Part shown: piece by piece, positions 7,633 to 15,414 of the stretch
How positions within the stretch are numbered: position 1 is the stretch's first letter
Layout of the letters: each line of letters begins with the position of its first letter
Origin: a virus
IMG/VR virus record: IMGVR_UViG_3300046170_000156
Location: 1 to 38,605 of that record
Direction: 5' to 3' (one strand)
DNA length: 38,605 nucleotides
Notes under the pieces: generated by a model
Databases searched by the model: none
What the model saw: the letters and a program-made list of their open reading frames with translations, nothing else
What the model was told of the DNA's origin: nothing
Position numbers and translations under genes: made by a program

Positions 7633-10315
7633 CATTGAGGGTCTGGCTACTGAGGAGTACGTAGACAGTGCCATAGAGGGGATTGAGTTCCCCGAAACAG
7701 ATCTGACTGGGCTTGCGACTGAAGAGTGGGTTACAGATCAGATTGATGCTCTGGAGCCGTATGATGACACGGGCATTAAGCAGGGGCTTAGTGATGAAGC
7801 CGCCGCTAGGGAAGAAAAAGATAATGACCTGCAAGATCAGATAGATCAGATATCTGAGAAAGGCTACGACGATACTGAGATTAGAGAAGGTCTTGCCAAG
7901 GAATCTAAAGACAGGGCAGAGGCAGACTCCGCGCTTGCCAAGAAAATAGAAGATGAAAAGACCGAGAGGTCACTAGCTGACATCGGCCTGCGGGACAGTC
8001 TACAGGCCAACATTGATGCTATTGAGATCCCCAGTCTGGAAGGCTACGCCACAGAAGAATATGTGGACGGGGCAATCGACGCTATCGATTTTCCTGAGAC
8101 TGACTTATCAGAATACGCCAAAACTGAATACGTTGATGCTGGTGACGCAAGCTTACAAGGTCAGATAGATAGCATAGAAATCCCCAGTATTGATGGCTTG
8201 GCTACAGAGGAGTGGGTCACTGGAGAGATTGAAGCAATAGAATTTCCTGAGACAGACTTAACTGATTACTACACTAAGGGCGAGGTTGATGAGTCTCAGC
8301 AGGCCCAAGATGCCTTAATAGCTGAGAACAAGAAATCTATTGAGGATGAGGCTCAGGCCCGATCCGAAGCTGACACCGCCCTTGATGCAAAGATTGATGC
8401 AATCGAAATACCTAGCTTGGATGGTTATGCCACTGAGGAGTACGTTGACGACGCAGTAGGGGCGATAGAATTTCCTGAGACTGATCTCACCGCCTACGCA
8501 AAAACAGAATACGTTGACGCGGGCGACAGTAATCTACAAGAGCAAATCGACGGGATTGAGATACCTAGCCTTGATGGATACGCCACAGAGGGATGGGTTA
8601 CTGACCAGATAGACGCCATACCCGAAACTGATCTTTCTAATTACTACACCAAGACTGAGGTTGATGAATCTCAAAGCACTCAGGATGACAGGATTACTGT
8701 TAACGAGGGCGGGATAGCTTTAAATGCCCAGTCTATTGAGGTGGAGGCAGAGGTTAGAGAGCAGGAAGATAGTCACCTACAGGCAGAGATAGATCAGATA
8801 GCTTTGGCGCTTGAGGCGCTACTGGTTCAAAGGGAAGCAGGCCAGTGGAAGTACATTGGCTTTTCTGGTGACAACATCCCCCGAAATCCCGGCGAGTTTT
8901 CGCTTCTATCTGATGATCTCTCATCCTCTGAGAATAACATCACAATCAACCAGACTGACCTTGGTGATAAGTTTCACGGGTTTGCTGATGTAGCTGTAGG
9001 CGATTATGTAGAGATTGTTGACCTCGACAAGCCTGATGAGTACGCCCTGTTTATTGTAGACAGCGAGCCTAATGGTACTGGCATCGTCTCAATGAACCTC
9101 AAGCTTAAGGACAAGGGTAATAACTTCCTTGTTGGCACTACATGCGAGATTAGATTCTTTCAGCTAAATAGCCAGAATCTGGATTTAACAGAGCTTGATG
9201 CTAGATACCTGAAAAAGAAAGGCGGCAAGACTGATGGGATTCTCATCCTTGGCTATGACGAGGAAGTAACAAACAACGAAGCGGCGGCTCAGATTGGCTT
9301 TGTTAAGACGCATGTTGACGAGGCTATCCAGAGAATCCCACCACCTGACCTGTCTGCTTATGCATTAACAGAGTATGTTGACGAGGCTGATCTAAACCTT
9401 CAGCAGCAGATTGATGCCATTGAGATTCCTAGTCTTGATGGCTATGCCACAGAAGAGTACGTGGATAACGCCGTTGATGGCATTGAATTCCCTGAGACCG
9501 ACCTCTCTGATTACTACACCAAGCAGGAGGTGAATGAGTCACAGGAAGCTCAGGATACTCTGATAGCTGGGAATACAAGCTCTATTGAAGGTGAAGCTCA
9601 GGCTAGGGCTGACGCTGATACTGCTCTCGACGCAAAGATCGACGCCATTGAAATCCCAAGCCTAGAGGGTTACGCGACAGAAGAGTATGTTGACACTGCC
9701 GTTGATGGTATTGAGTTTCCTGAAACTGACCTTACAGAGTATGCAAAGACGGCCTACGTTGATGCCGCTGATGCGTTATTGCAGGGGCAGATTGACGCGC
9801 TTGAGGCTTATGATGATTCGGGTATTAAGCAAGAGCTTGCTGATGAGGTTGTTGCAAGGGAGGCAGGTGACGCTGCCCTACAGGGGCAAATAGATGCTAT
9901 AGAAATCCCCAGTCTGGATGGGTATGCAACGGAGGAGTGGGTATCTGGTCAGATAGATGCCATCCCAGAGACTGATCTAACCGAGTACGCCAAGACTGAA
10001 TACGTTGATGTTGCCGATCAGGGCTTGCAGGCCCAGATTGATGCTCTTGAGATACCTAGCTTGGAGGGGTATGCCACCGAGGGGTACGTTGATACAGCTA
10101 TCGACGCTATTGAATTCCCCGAAACTGACCTGTCAGCGTATGCAAAGACTGATTATGTTGACGCCGCTGACGCCTCGCTACAGCAACAGATCGATGATAT
10201 TGAAATCCCTAGCTTGGAAGGCTATGCAACTGAGGGATATGTCGATACTGCTATTGATGCAATAGAGTTTCCAGAGACTGACCTATCTGCCTATTACACA
10301 AAAGGGAGAGGTTGA
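7613..10315 (+). CDS. Giant tail fibre, fragment 3 (repeat stalk)
   Basis: About 900 residues, the bulk of the fibre. It is built from near-50-residue repeats containing IEIPSLDGYATEEYVD, IEFPETDL, the segments YAKTEYVDA or YYTKGEVDE, and LQGQID. There are about ten YATEEYVD-type copies here and one more in fragment 4. Such repeats form trimeric beta/coiled-coil stalks in fibres of T4-like and marine phages. A non-repetitive globular insert lies around residues 400-540 (QWKYIGFSGDNIPRNPGE onward), possibly a receptor-binding or brace domain. Real homology starts near 7631; the preceding MRLKF is frame-break noise. It ends after AAAGGGAGAGG, where one extra A breaks the YTKGEVDAS repeat. Confidence 0.8.
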   Translation: MRLKFPSIEGLATEEYVDSAIEGIEFPETDLTGLATEEWVTDQIDALEPYDDTGIKQGLSDEAAAREEKDNDLQDQIDQISEKGYDDTEIREGLAKESKDRAEADSALAKKIEDEKTERSLADIGLRDSLQANIDAIEIPSLEGYATEEYVDGAIDAIDFPETDLSEYAKTEYVDAGDASLQGQIDSIEIPSIDGLATEEWVTGEIEAIEFPETDLTDYYTKGEVDESQQAQDALIAENKKSIEDEAQARSEADTALDAKIDAIEIPSLDGYATEEYVDDAVGAIEFPETDLTAYAKTEYVDAGDSNLQEQIDGIEIPSLDGYATEGWVTDQIDAIPETDLSNYYTKTEVDESQSTQDDRITVNEGGIALNAQSIEVEAEVREQEDSHLQAEIDQIALALEALLVQREAGQWKYIGFSGDNIPRNPGEFSLLSDDLSSSENNITINQTDLGDKFHGFADVAVGDYVEIVDLDKPDEYALFIVDSEPNGTGIVSMNLKLKDKGNNFLVGTTCEIRFFQLNSQNLDLTELDARYLKKKGGKTDGILILGYDEEVTNNEAAAQIGFVKTHVDEAIQRIPPPDLSAYALTEYVDEADLNLQQQIDAIEIPSLDGYATEEYVDNAVDGIEFPETDLSDYYTKQEVNESQEAQDTLIAGNTSSIEGEAQARADADTALDAKIDAIEIPSLEGYATEEYVDTAVDGIEFPETDLTEYAKTAYVDAADALLQGQIDALEAYDDSGIKQELADEVVAREAGDAALQGQIDAIEIPSLDGYATEEWVSGQIDAIPETDLTEYAKTEYVDVADQGLQAQIDALEIPSLEGYATEGYVDTAIDAIEFPETDLSAYAKTDYVDAADASLQQQIDDIEIPSLEGYATEGYVDTAIDAIEFPETDLSAYYTKGRG

Positions 10316-11454
10316 CGCCTCTCAAGCATGCTCAGGACGAGAAGATTACAGCCAATGAGCAGGGGGTTGCCAAGAACAAAGGTGATATTGCCTACCTTCA
10401 GACAGGAATCGATGCGAACACCGCTGGTGTAGCAAAGAACAAGGGCGACATAGCCTACTTGCAGACAAATATTGATACCAATACTGAGGGGGTAGAGAAG
10501 AACAGAGCCGATATTCTTATCCTTGATGGGGGCATTAAAGACAACACAGCGGCTATTGAGAGTGAGGCACAGGCAAGGGCGGATGCTGATGCTAACTTAC
10601 AGAGCCAAATTGACGCCATTGAAGTACCCAGCATTGATGGACTAGCTACTGAAGACTATGTTGATAGTGCGATTGACGCTATTGAGATTCCAGAGACAGA
10701 TCTTTCTGGACTGGTAAGCAAGACCGGCGGCGATGAGATGGAGGGGCCGCTTCACGTTAAGGCCCACGGGGACGACAGCCGAGGTACTAGCCAAGTTAAG
10801 ACCCTCGGCGTTTTCTCTGGCTCAGGCTCTGCTCTCCGCTTAGGGACCACGACTGACCGCGTTTACATTGAAGACGATAACACCAAGTTTAACGGTGGCA
10901 TTCTGGTTAACAACATTGGCCCTAAGACTGAAGACGGCAGAGGCGTCACGCTCAATGTCGAGGGAACCAATGACAAACATCTAGTCACTAAAAAGTACGT
11001 TGATAACGCGGTTGGCGCTATTGAGCCTCCTGAGTCTCCTGACTTATCTAATTACGTTTCTAAGACAGCCGGTGACCAGACCATGACGGGGCCGCTCACG
11101 ATAAGCGGGCTTGGCACATGGAAGGGGTCACGGATTAAGCTTGATTACGTTACAGCGAGCAGCGAGTCAAGCATTCTGAAAATCGGCACGCCAGAAAACG
11201 AGGAAAACCTGCGGGTCTACAAAGACAAAGTTAAAATAAGCTCCGTGCCGCTCCTCTTAAAAACAATTCACGGGTTTGCGAGCGGTTATGGAACTTATTA
11301 CGAGGGAGCGTATACCGAACCCAATCACATAGCCACAAAGAAGGATGTAGACGCCGCGTTTAGATCAGGCGGCTATGCCACAAAGAGAGATATAGACGAG
11401 ATTATGGAAAGGCTATCTAAGCTGGAGAAAAGCTATGCTAATGACACAGACTGA
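10312..11454 (+). CDS. Giant tail fibre, fragment 4 (C-terminal domain)
   Basis: About 380 residues continuing fragment 3 after the third frame break. It opens with repeats of the type NEQGVAKNKGDIAYLQTGID, the last IEVPSIDGLATEDYVD unit, then LVSKTGGDEMEGPLHV and SKTAGDQTMTGPLTI units, short tandem motifs common near the ends of phage fibres, and HLVTKKYVD / HIATKKDVD units. It ends in a short coiled coil (IDEIMERLSKLEKSY), which may trimerise the tip. It lacks a clear endosialidase-type chaperone domain. A 51-codon gene overlaps its end in another frame. Confidence 0.78.
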   Translation: MTPLKHAQDEKITANEQGVAKNKGDIAYLQTGIDANTAGVAKNKGDIAYLQTNIDTNTEGVEKNRADILILDGGIKDNTAAIESEAQARADADANLQSQIDAIEVPSIDGLATEDYVDSAIDAIEIPETDLSGLVSKTGGDEMEGPLHVKAHGDDSRGTSQVKTLGVFSGSGSALRLGTTTDRVYIEDDNTKFNGGILVNNIGPKTEDGRGVTLNVEGTNDKHLVTKKYVDNAVGAIEPPESPDLSNYVSKTAGDQTMTGPLTISGLGTWKGSRIKLDYVTASSESSILKIGTPENEENLRVYKDKVKISSVPLLLKTIHGFASGYGTYYEGAYTEPNHIATKKDVDAAFRSGGYATKRDIDEIMERLSKLEKSYANDTD

Positions 11455-11590
11455 AATCAACAACCTACTCAAGCAAATCAACGGGGCCTTTGAGTCCTTA
11501 GAGGTGCGTGTGCAGGATTTAGAGGCTAAACTTGAGGCCCTAAATAGGCCTAAGAGTGGTAATAATACCAAAACTAAAGAAAAAGCTTGA
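11435..11590 (+). CDS. Small coiled-coil protein after the fibre gene
   Basis: A 51-residue frame starting within the last codons of the fibre (ATG 11435, or 11441 two codons later), with GGAG seven bases before the first ATG. The chain (INNLLKQINGAFESLEVRVQDLEAKLEALN) is a clear heptad coiled coil with a basic, disordered tail. The last codons overlap the -35 of the second late promoter. It might be a fibre assembly helper or a small oligomeric virion protein; the function is not recognised. Confidence 0.55.
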   Translation: MLMTQTEINNLLKQINGAFESLEVRVQDLEAKLEALNRPKSGNNTKTKEKA

Positions 11591-11615
11591 CTTTTGAGTA
11601 AAAGTATGGTATAAT
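11587..11615 (+). promoter_or_regulatory. Strong sigma70-type late promoter, copy 2
   Basis: TTGACT 11587-11592, a 17-base spacer and TATAAT 11610-11615, inside a 46-base block identical to 496-541. It sits directly before the small genes, scaffold and coat, so it probably boosts capsid protein synthesis independently of the long fibre transcript. The conserved leader words after it (GGTA...ATCAT...CCAGAG) also resemble copy 1. Confidence 0.85.
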
Positions 11616-11669
11616 ATAGAGTATACTAAGGTACATATCATTAACCAGAGACAACCTGAGAGGCCTCAA

Positions 11670-11918
11670 GTGGATCAAGAAACACAGAAGTACTACGACA
11701 ATTACTTTAGTCTTTTTATGCAGGACGGTTGGAAACAACTCATGCAGGACTTTGGTAGCAACGTAGCCAACATTAACTCTGTAGAAGCTACTAAAGATGC
11801 AGAGGATCTACAGTTTCGTAAGGGACAACTAAACGTACTATCTCACTTACTAAACTTAGAAACTATAATGACAACTAACTACGAAGAAGCTACTAAGGCT
11901 ACTGAAGAAGATGATTAA
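11670..11918 (+). CDS. Conserved small pre-scaffold protein
   Basis: An 82-residue protein from a GTG start preceded by GAGAGG, first gene behind the second late promoter. It begins MDQETQKYYDNYFSLF, is predicted mainly helical and ends in an acidic tail (EEATKATEEDD). Small genes of this kind sit just upstream of scaffold in many marine podoviruses. No catalytic motif or membrane segment is seen. It overlaps the following zinc-ribbon gene by 8 bases, suggesting translational coupling. Function unknown; a role in head assembly is inferred from place. Confidence 0.7.
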   Translation: MDQETQKYYDNYFSLFMQDGWKQLMQDFGSNVANINSVEATKDAEDLQFRKGQLNVLSHLLNLETIMTTNYEEATKATEEDD

Positions 11919-12120
11919 GGTATTTGAGTTTAAGTGTACCAATGGTCACACATTTGAAGAATTTGTAGAGTCAGGTACTACGTCCAGTAGGTGCGGATGT
12001 GGTGCTAACGCTATAAAGATTGTCTCAGCCACTCCTAGCTTACTAGAGGGTGCTTCTGGGGATTTCCCCGGTAGGCACATGAAGTGGGTAAAGGAGCATC
12101 AGAAGGCTGGGACCAACTAA
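11911..12120 (+). CDS. Small zinc-ribbon protein
   Basis: A 69-residue protein with an FmdB-like zinc ribbon: C-x3-GHTFEEF at the N-terminus (Cys9) and RCGCG near residue 28. FmdB-type ribbons occur next to the scaffold gene in many marine phages. The C-terminal half (LLEGASGDFPGRHMKWVKEH) is the conserved non-ribbon extension of those phage proteins. It may bind nucleic acid or a capsid component; the role is not established. Confidence 0.75.
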   Translation: MIKVFEFKCTNGHTFEEFVESGTTSSRCGCGANAIKIVSATPSLLEGASGDFPGRHMKWVKEHQKAGTN

Positions 12121-12186
12121 CGGAAATCCTAAGGGGCAACTTCCATTTTATTTCTCCATAACCTATAGAGGCGGGGTAAGTTTACA

Positions 12187-12996
12187 ATGTCAAGAGCGAC
12201 ACTACTCGACGAGCGTAAGGATGAAGATCAGGAACCAGTAGATCAGTTAGACACACAGGATACCACAGAGACTCCTCAAGAGCAAGAGGAACAACCTCAG
12301 GAGCCTGAATTACCGGAAAAGTACCAAGGTAAGTCTGTAGAAGACCTCGTACAGATGCACCAAGAGCTTGAGAAGTTTACAGGCAAACAGAGTACGGAAA
12401 TTGGCGACCTACGTGGTGTTGTTGATAACTACATCCAAACACAACTCTCAGAAAAACCAGCACCTCAACCACAGCAACAAATAGACGATGAAGATGATGA
12501 TGTAGATTTCTTTGTTGATCCTAAGACGGCTGTTAGTAGAGCTATAGATAACCACCCTAAGATCAGAGAAGCGCAAGAGTACACTGCACTAGCTAAGAAG
12601 GAGTCTACTAGAGCACAACTTCAGCAGCAACACCCGGATATGGATCAAGTGCTTCAGGATCCTAAGTTTGCTGAGTGGATCAAGGGTTCTAAAGTTCGAA
12701 CACAGTTGTTTGTACAGGCTGACCAGCAGTACGACTACGACGCGGCACATGAACTATTTAGTAACTGGAAAGAACGTAGCCAAGTAGTTCAACAGACCGC
12801 ACAGGCTGAAAAAGCCGCCCGTAAGAGTGCAGTAAAGTCAGCTAGCACAGGCAACGCCCGTGGATCAGCAGAAGGGTCACGTAAGAAGGTTTATCGTCGT
12901 GCTGACATTATTAAACTTATGAAAACCGACCCAGAGCGTTACCAAAGTCTATCAGATGAATTACTGAAGGCGTACGCCGAGGGTCGAGTTCGATAG
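12187..12996 (+). CDS. Capsid scaffolding protein
   Basis: A 269-residue T7 gp9-like scaffold that guides coat assembly and leaves the head afterwards. The first 60 residues are very acidic and Gln-rich (DTQDTTETPQEQEEQPQEPE), followed by ELPEKYQGKSVEDLVQMHQELEKFTGKQ, which is typical of podovirus scaffolds. An Asp-rich stretch lies near 100. The C-terminal half is helical and becomes basic (RKKVYRRADIIKLMKTDPERY), the usual coat-binding end. It directly precedes the coat gene. Confidence 0.9.
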   Translation: MSRATLLDERKDEDQEPVDQLDTQDTTETPQEQEEQPQEPELPEKYQGKSVEDLVQMHQELEKFTGKQSTEIGDLRGVVDNYIQTQLSEKPAPQPQQQIDDEDDDVDFFVDPKTAVSRAIDNHPKIREAQEYTALAKKESTRAQLQQQHPDMDQVLQDPKFAEWIKGSKVRTQLFVQADQQYDYDAAHELFSNWKERSQVVQQTAQAEKAARKSAVKSASTGNARGSAEGSRKKVYRRADIIKLMKTDPERYQSLSDELLKAYAEGRVR

Positions 12997-13013
12997 CCTA
13001 AAGGAGAAATATC

Positions 13014-13961
13014 ATGGCTGAACAACCGTATCCCGGAACAGTTGGCGGTGGGTCAATTGTCAACAAAACAGCGGCAGACACTTTTATTCCAGAAATCTGG
13101 AGTGATGAGGTAATTGCCGCATATCAAAAGAACCTCAAGATGGCTCCCCTCGTCAAGCGTATGTCTATGACGGGCAAGAAGGGTGACCTGATTCACGTAC
13201 CTAAGCCTATCCGTGGAGAAGCTAACGCTAAAGTAGCTGACACTGCGGTTACGATTCAGGCTAACGTCGAGCAGGAACTCACGATTGCTGTAGACCGTCA
13301 CTTTGAGTACTCGCGTCTTATTGAGGACATCGTAGAAGTACAGGCTCTGTCTACTCTGCGTCAGTTCTACACAGAAGATGCTGGTTATCAGTTGGCTGTC
13401 CAAGTAGACACTGACCTCATTAACTGTGCTACTGGTTTCGGGGACGGTACTCGTACTGTAAGCCCCTCGGCGGCTGATTGGGTCAACTCTGCTAGCTGGA
13501 TGTTTGACGCAACAACTGTTGTGCCTTTCACTGCTGGTGCCACTGCTCTAGCGTTTAACGACGAAGGCTTCCGTGAGGCTATCAAGGTCCTAGACGATGC
13601 TGACGTTCCTATGGACAACCGCGCGTTGGTTATCCCACCAGCGGCTCGTCGTGACATCATGGGAATTGATCGTTACGTCTCTAGCGACTTTGTTAACGGG
13701 CGTTCTGTAGAGTCAGGACTCATCGGTAACCTCTACGGTGTAGACGTATACGTATCGTCTAACTGCCCCACTATGGACACTGGTGTACGTGGTTGCTTGT
13801 TCTTCCACAAAGACGCTATTGTTCTAGCGGAGCAGATGGCTGTACGTTCGCAGACCCAGTACAAGCAGGAGTATCTCTCAACTCTGTACACTGCTGACAC
13901 TCTGTACGGTATCGAAACCTACCGTCCTGAGGCTGGTCTCATCTTGGGCGTTGCCGCTTAA
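13014..13961 (+). CDS. Major capsid protein
   Basis: A 315-residue coat protein of the P22/T7-type HK97 fold found in marine podoviruses. Diagnostic stretches are TAADTFIPEIWSDEVIAAYQ near the start, DLIHVPKP near residue 60 and HFEYSRLIEDIVEVQA around 100. The C-terminus is LYGIETYRPEAGLILGVAA. AAGGAG precedes the ATG. Codon use is skewed to NNC codons (GAC, TAC, AAC), unlike the fibre genes. A hairpin terminator lies 12 bases after the stop, as with T7 gene 10. Confidence 0.93.
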   Translation: MAEQPYPGTVGGGSIVNKTAADTFIPEIWSDEVIAAYQKNLKMAPLVKRMSMTGKKGDLIHVPKPIRGEANAKVADTAVTIQANVEQELTIAVDRHFEYSRLIEDIVEVQALSTLRQFYTEDAGYQLAVQVDTDLINCATGFGDGTRTVSPSAADWVNSASWMFDATTVVPFTAGATALAFNDEGFREAIKVLDDADVPMDNRALVIPPAARRDIMGIDRYVSSDFVNGRSVESGLIGNLYGVDVYVSSNCPTMDTGVRGCLFFHKDAIVLAEQMAVRSQTQYKQEYLSTLYTADTLYGIETYRPEAGLILGVAA

Positions 13962-13973
13962 GACTAGTACCAC

Positions 13974-13996
13974 AGGGGTCAGCAATGGCCCCTTTT
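13974..13996 (+). terminator. Rho-independent terminator after coat gene
   Basis: AGGGGTC (13974-13980), a six-base loop and GGCCCCT (13987-13993) form a 7-bp stem with one G-U pair, running into a T-rich tract (TTTT then TTTTCTTTG). The position matches the main late terminator of T7 after gene 10. It would raise coat relative to the downstream tail transcripts. Confidence 0.75.
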
Positions 13997-14026
13997 ACCT
14001 TTTCTTTGTATTTTCAGGAGCGTTCT

Positions 14027-14644
14027 ATGCCTATTTATCGAGGCGATGGTGGTTCAGGTGATGCTACTACAGACGCTTATGCGTCAAAAGTTGCCCAGTA
14101 CGCTGCGAGTGCTTCTGAAAGTGCAAAGGAGGCGAGCCAAAGCGCCCAGAGTGCTGAAGCTTCCAGAGAAGCTACTGAGGCTCTCTACGACGACTTTGAC
14201 AAGCGTTACTTAGGCCCTAAGGCCGTTGAGCCTACCACAGACAACAAAGGTGATCCTCTGGAGACAGGGGCCTTATTCTTTAGTACTACCGACGATGCCA
14301 TGTACATGTACAACGGTACTGTGTGGTTATTCTTAGGCGGCTCTGGTGGCGGTGGTATACGACTAGACGATCTATCTGTTACTGTGGACCCTGTAGGAAC
14401 CGCTAACCTAGAGTACAACAATCTCAGCGGTGTGTTTACGTATACACCACCTGACCTCTCTTCTTACATTACAGCAGACTCTAGCGACACGCTAACTAAT
14501 AAATCAGGTAACATAAGCCAGTGGACTAATGACAGTGGCTATATCTCAGGTAACGAAACTATTACACTGACTGGTGCTGTGACAGGCTCTGGTACAACTT
14601 CTATAGCAACAACACTGTCAACCATTGACGGAGGCTCATATTAA
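14027..14644 (+). CDS. Tail fibre-like structural protein
   Basis: A 205-residue protein from ATG 14027, which has CAGGAG at ideal distance; the open frame extends to 13985 but overlaps the terminator. The order is a Gly/Asp-rich start, an Ala/Ser-rich helix (residues 20-50, repeats of SAxxAxxS), then LETGALFFSTTDDAMYMYNGTVW, a module common in tail-fibre and appendage proteins of marine phages, and a C-terminal beta-rich part with LTNKSGNISQWTNDSGY and ending TIDGGSY. The next gene begins immediately. Probably an adaptor or baseplate-side fibre segment. Confidence 0.7.
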   Translation: MPIYRGDGGSGDATTDAYASKVAQYAASASESAKEASQSAQSAEASREATEALYDDFDKRYLGPKAVEPTTDNKGDPLETGALFFSTTDDAMYMYNGTVWLFLGGSGGGGIRLDDLSVTVDPVGTANLEYNNLSGVFTYTPPDLSSYITADSSDTLTNKSGNISQWTNDSGYISGNETITLTGAVTGSGTTSIATTLSTIDGGSY

Positions 14645-15414
14645 TGGCTACTAAAATTATTACTAAGACTGGTTCAGGTGCTCCCACGACAAGCGATGTA
14701 GACAGAGGTGAACTAGCGGTTGACTTAACTAATAAGCAACTGTATACCAATGATGGTTCTTCAATTATTAAGCTAGGTGGTGCTGGTGATGCAGGGCAGT
14801 GGTCTCTGGCTTCTAACGGCGACGACATCTATTATGACTCTGGCAACGTAGGCATTGGTGTAGAAAACCCCTCTCACGCTTTAAATGTCTTCTCTGGATT
14901 TGAGGAAATTGCAAGGTTTCAAGGCGAGTCAAGTTTCAACCTAGACCTAAGCAATCCGGGCGGTACTAGATTTGATTTTAAAGTTGGATCTGCAGTTGGG
15001 GAATACTCATTCTCTAATAGTGCAAAAGAACTTGTCAGAATCGCCGCTGATGGCAACGTGGGCATTGGCACTGAGAGTCCCGCCGCTTACGGAAGGCTGT
15101 CACTCATTCAGACAGAAGATTCAGGTGTAGGCGGCCTTGCAATTGTAGATTCTACTTACGCGCAGTCATTGAAGCTTTGGTGCGAGGCTGATAAGGCACA
15201 TATTTTCTCTGGCAATAGCGGGCAAAAAGACTTAGCCATCAACGCCGGTGGTGGAAAAGTGGGCATCGGAGGAGAACCCGGAACAAGGACAGCCGCTGAC
15301 TACATCGACCAAGCCAAGGCAAAGATCAAGTCTTGGACTGCCGCTATCAAGACAAAACTTGATGAGGAACCCAAGGCCAATAAGAAGGCTGTCACGCTTG
15401 AGGTTACTGACTGA
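14644..15414 (+). CDS. Second tail fibre, fragment 1
   Basis: 256 residues starting MATKIITKTGSGAPTTSDVDRGELAVDLTNKQLYT, a beta module usual in marine phage fibres, followed by repeats of the type GNVGIGTESPA, which typify fibre shafts that often lead to a chaperone or receptor domain. The frame stops at TGA 15412-15414. There the tetranucleotide TGAC is duplicated (ACTGACTGACGCC); removing one copy joins EVTD to AFEVIPTEDLVAEWM without a gap. It is therefore one gene of about 565 residues, to 16342, broken by a 4-base duplication. Confidence 0.78.
   Translation: MATKIITKTGSGAPTTSDVDRGELAVDLTNKQLYTNDGSSIIKLGGAGDAGQWSLASNGDDIYYDSGNVGIGVENPSHALNVFSGFEEIARFQGESSFNLDLSNPGGTRFDFKVGSAVGEYSFSNSAKELVRIAADGNVGIGTESPAAYGRLSLIQTEDSGVGGLAIVDSTYAQSLKLWCEADKAHIFSGNSGQKDLAINAGGGKVGIGGEPGTRTAADYIDQAKAKIKSWTAAIKTKLDEEPKANKKAVTLEVTD

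Noticed and set aside
7280-10700. Repeats of the fibre region as a CRISPR-like or iteron array
   Set aside because: They are protein-coding repeats with synonymous variation and no conserved DNA spacer pattern.
13985-14026. Upstream start for the 205-residue fibre-like gene
   Set aside because: It would begin inside the coat terminator; ATG 14027 has CAGGAG at good spacing.
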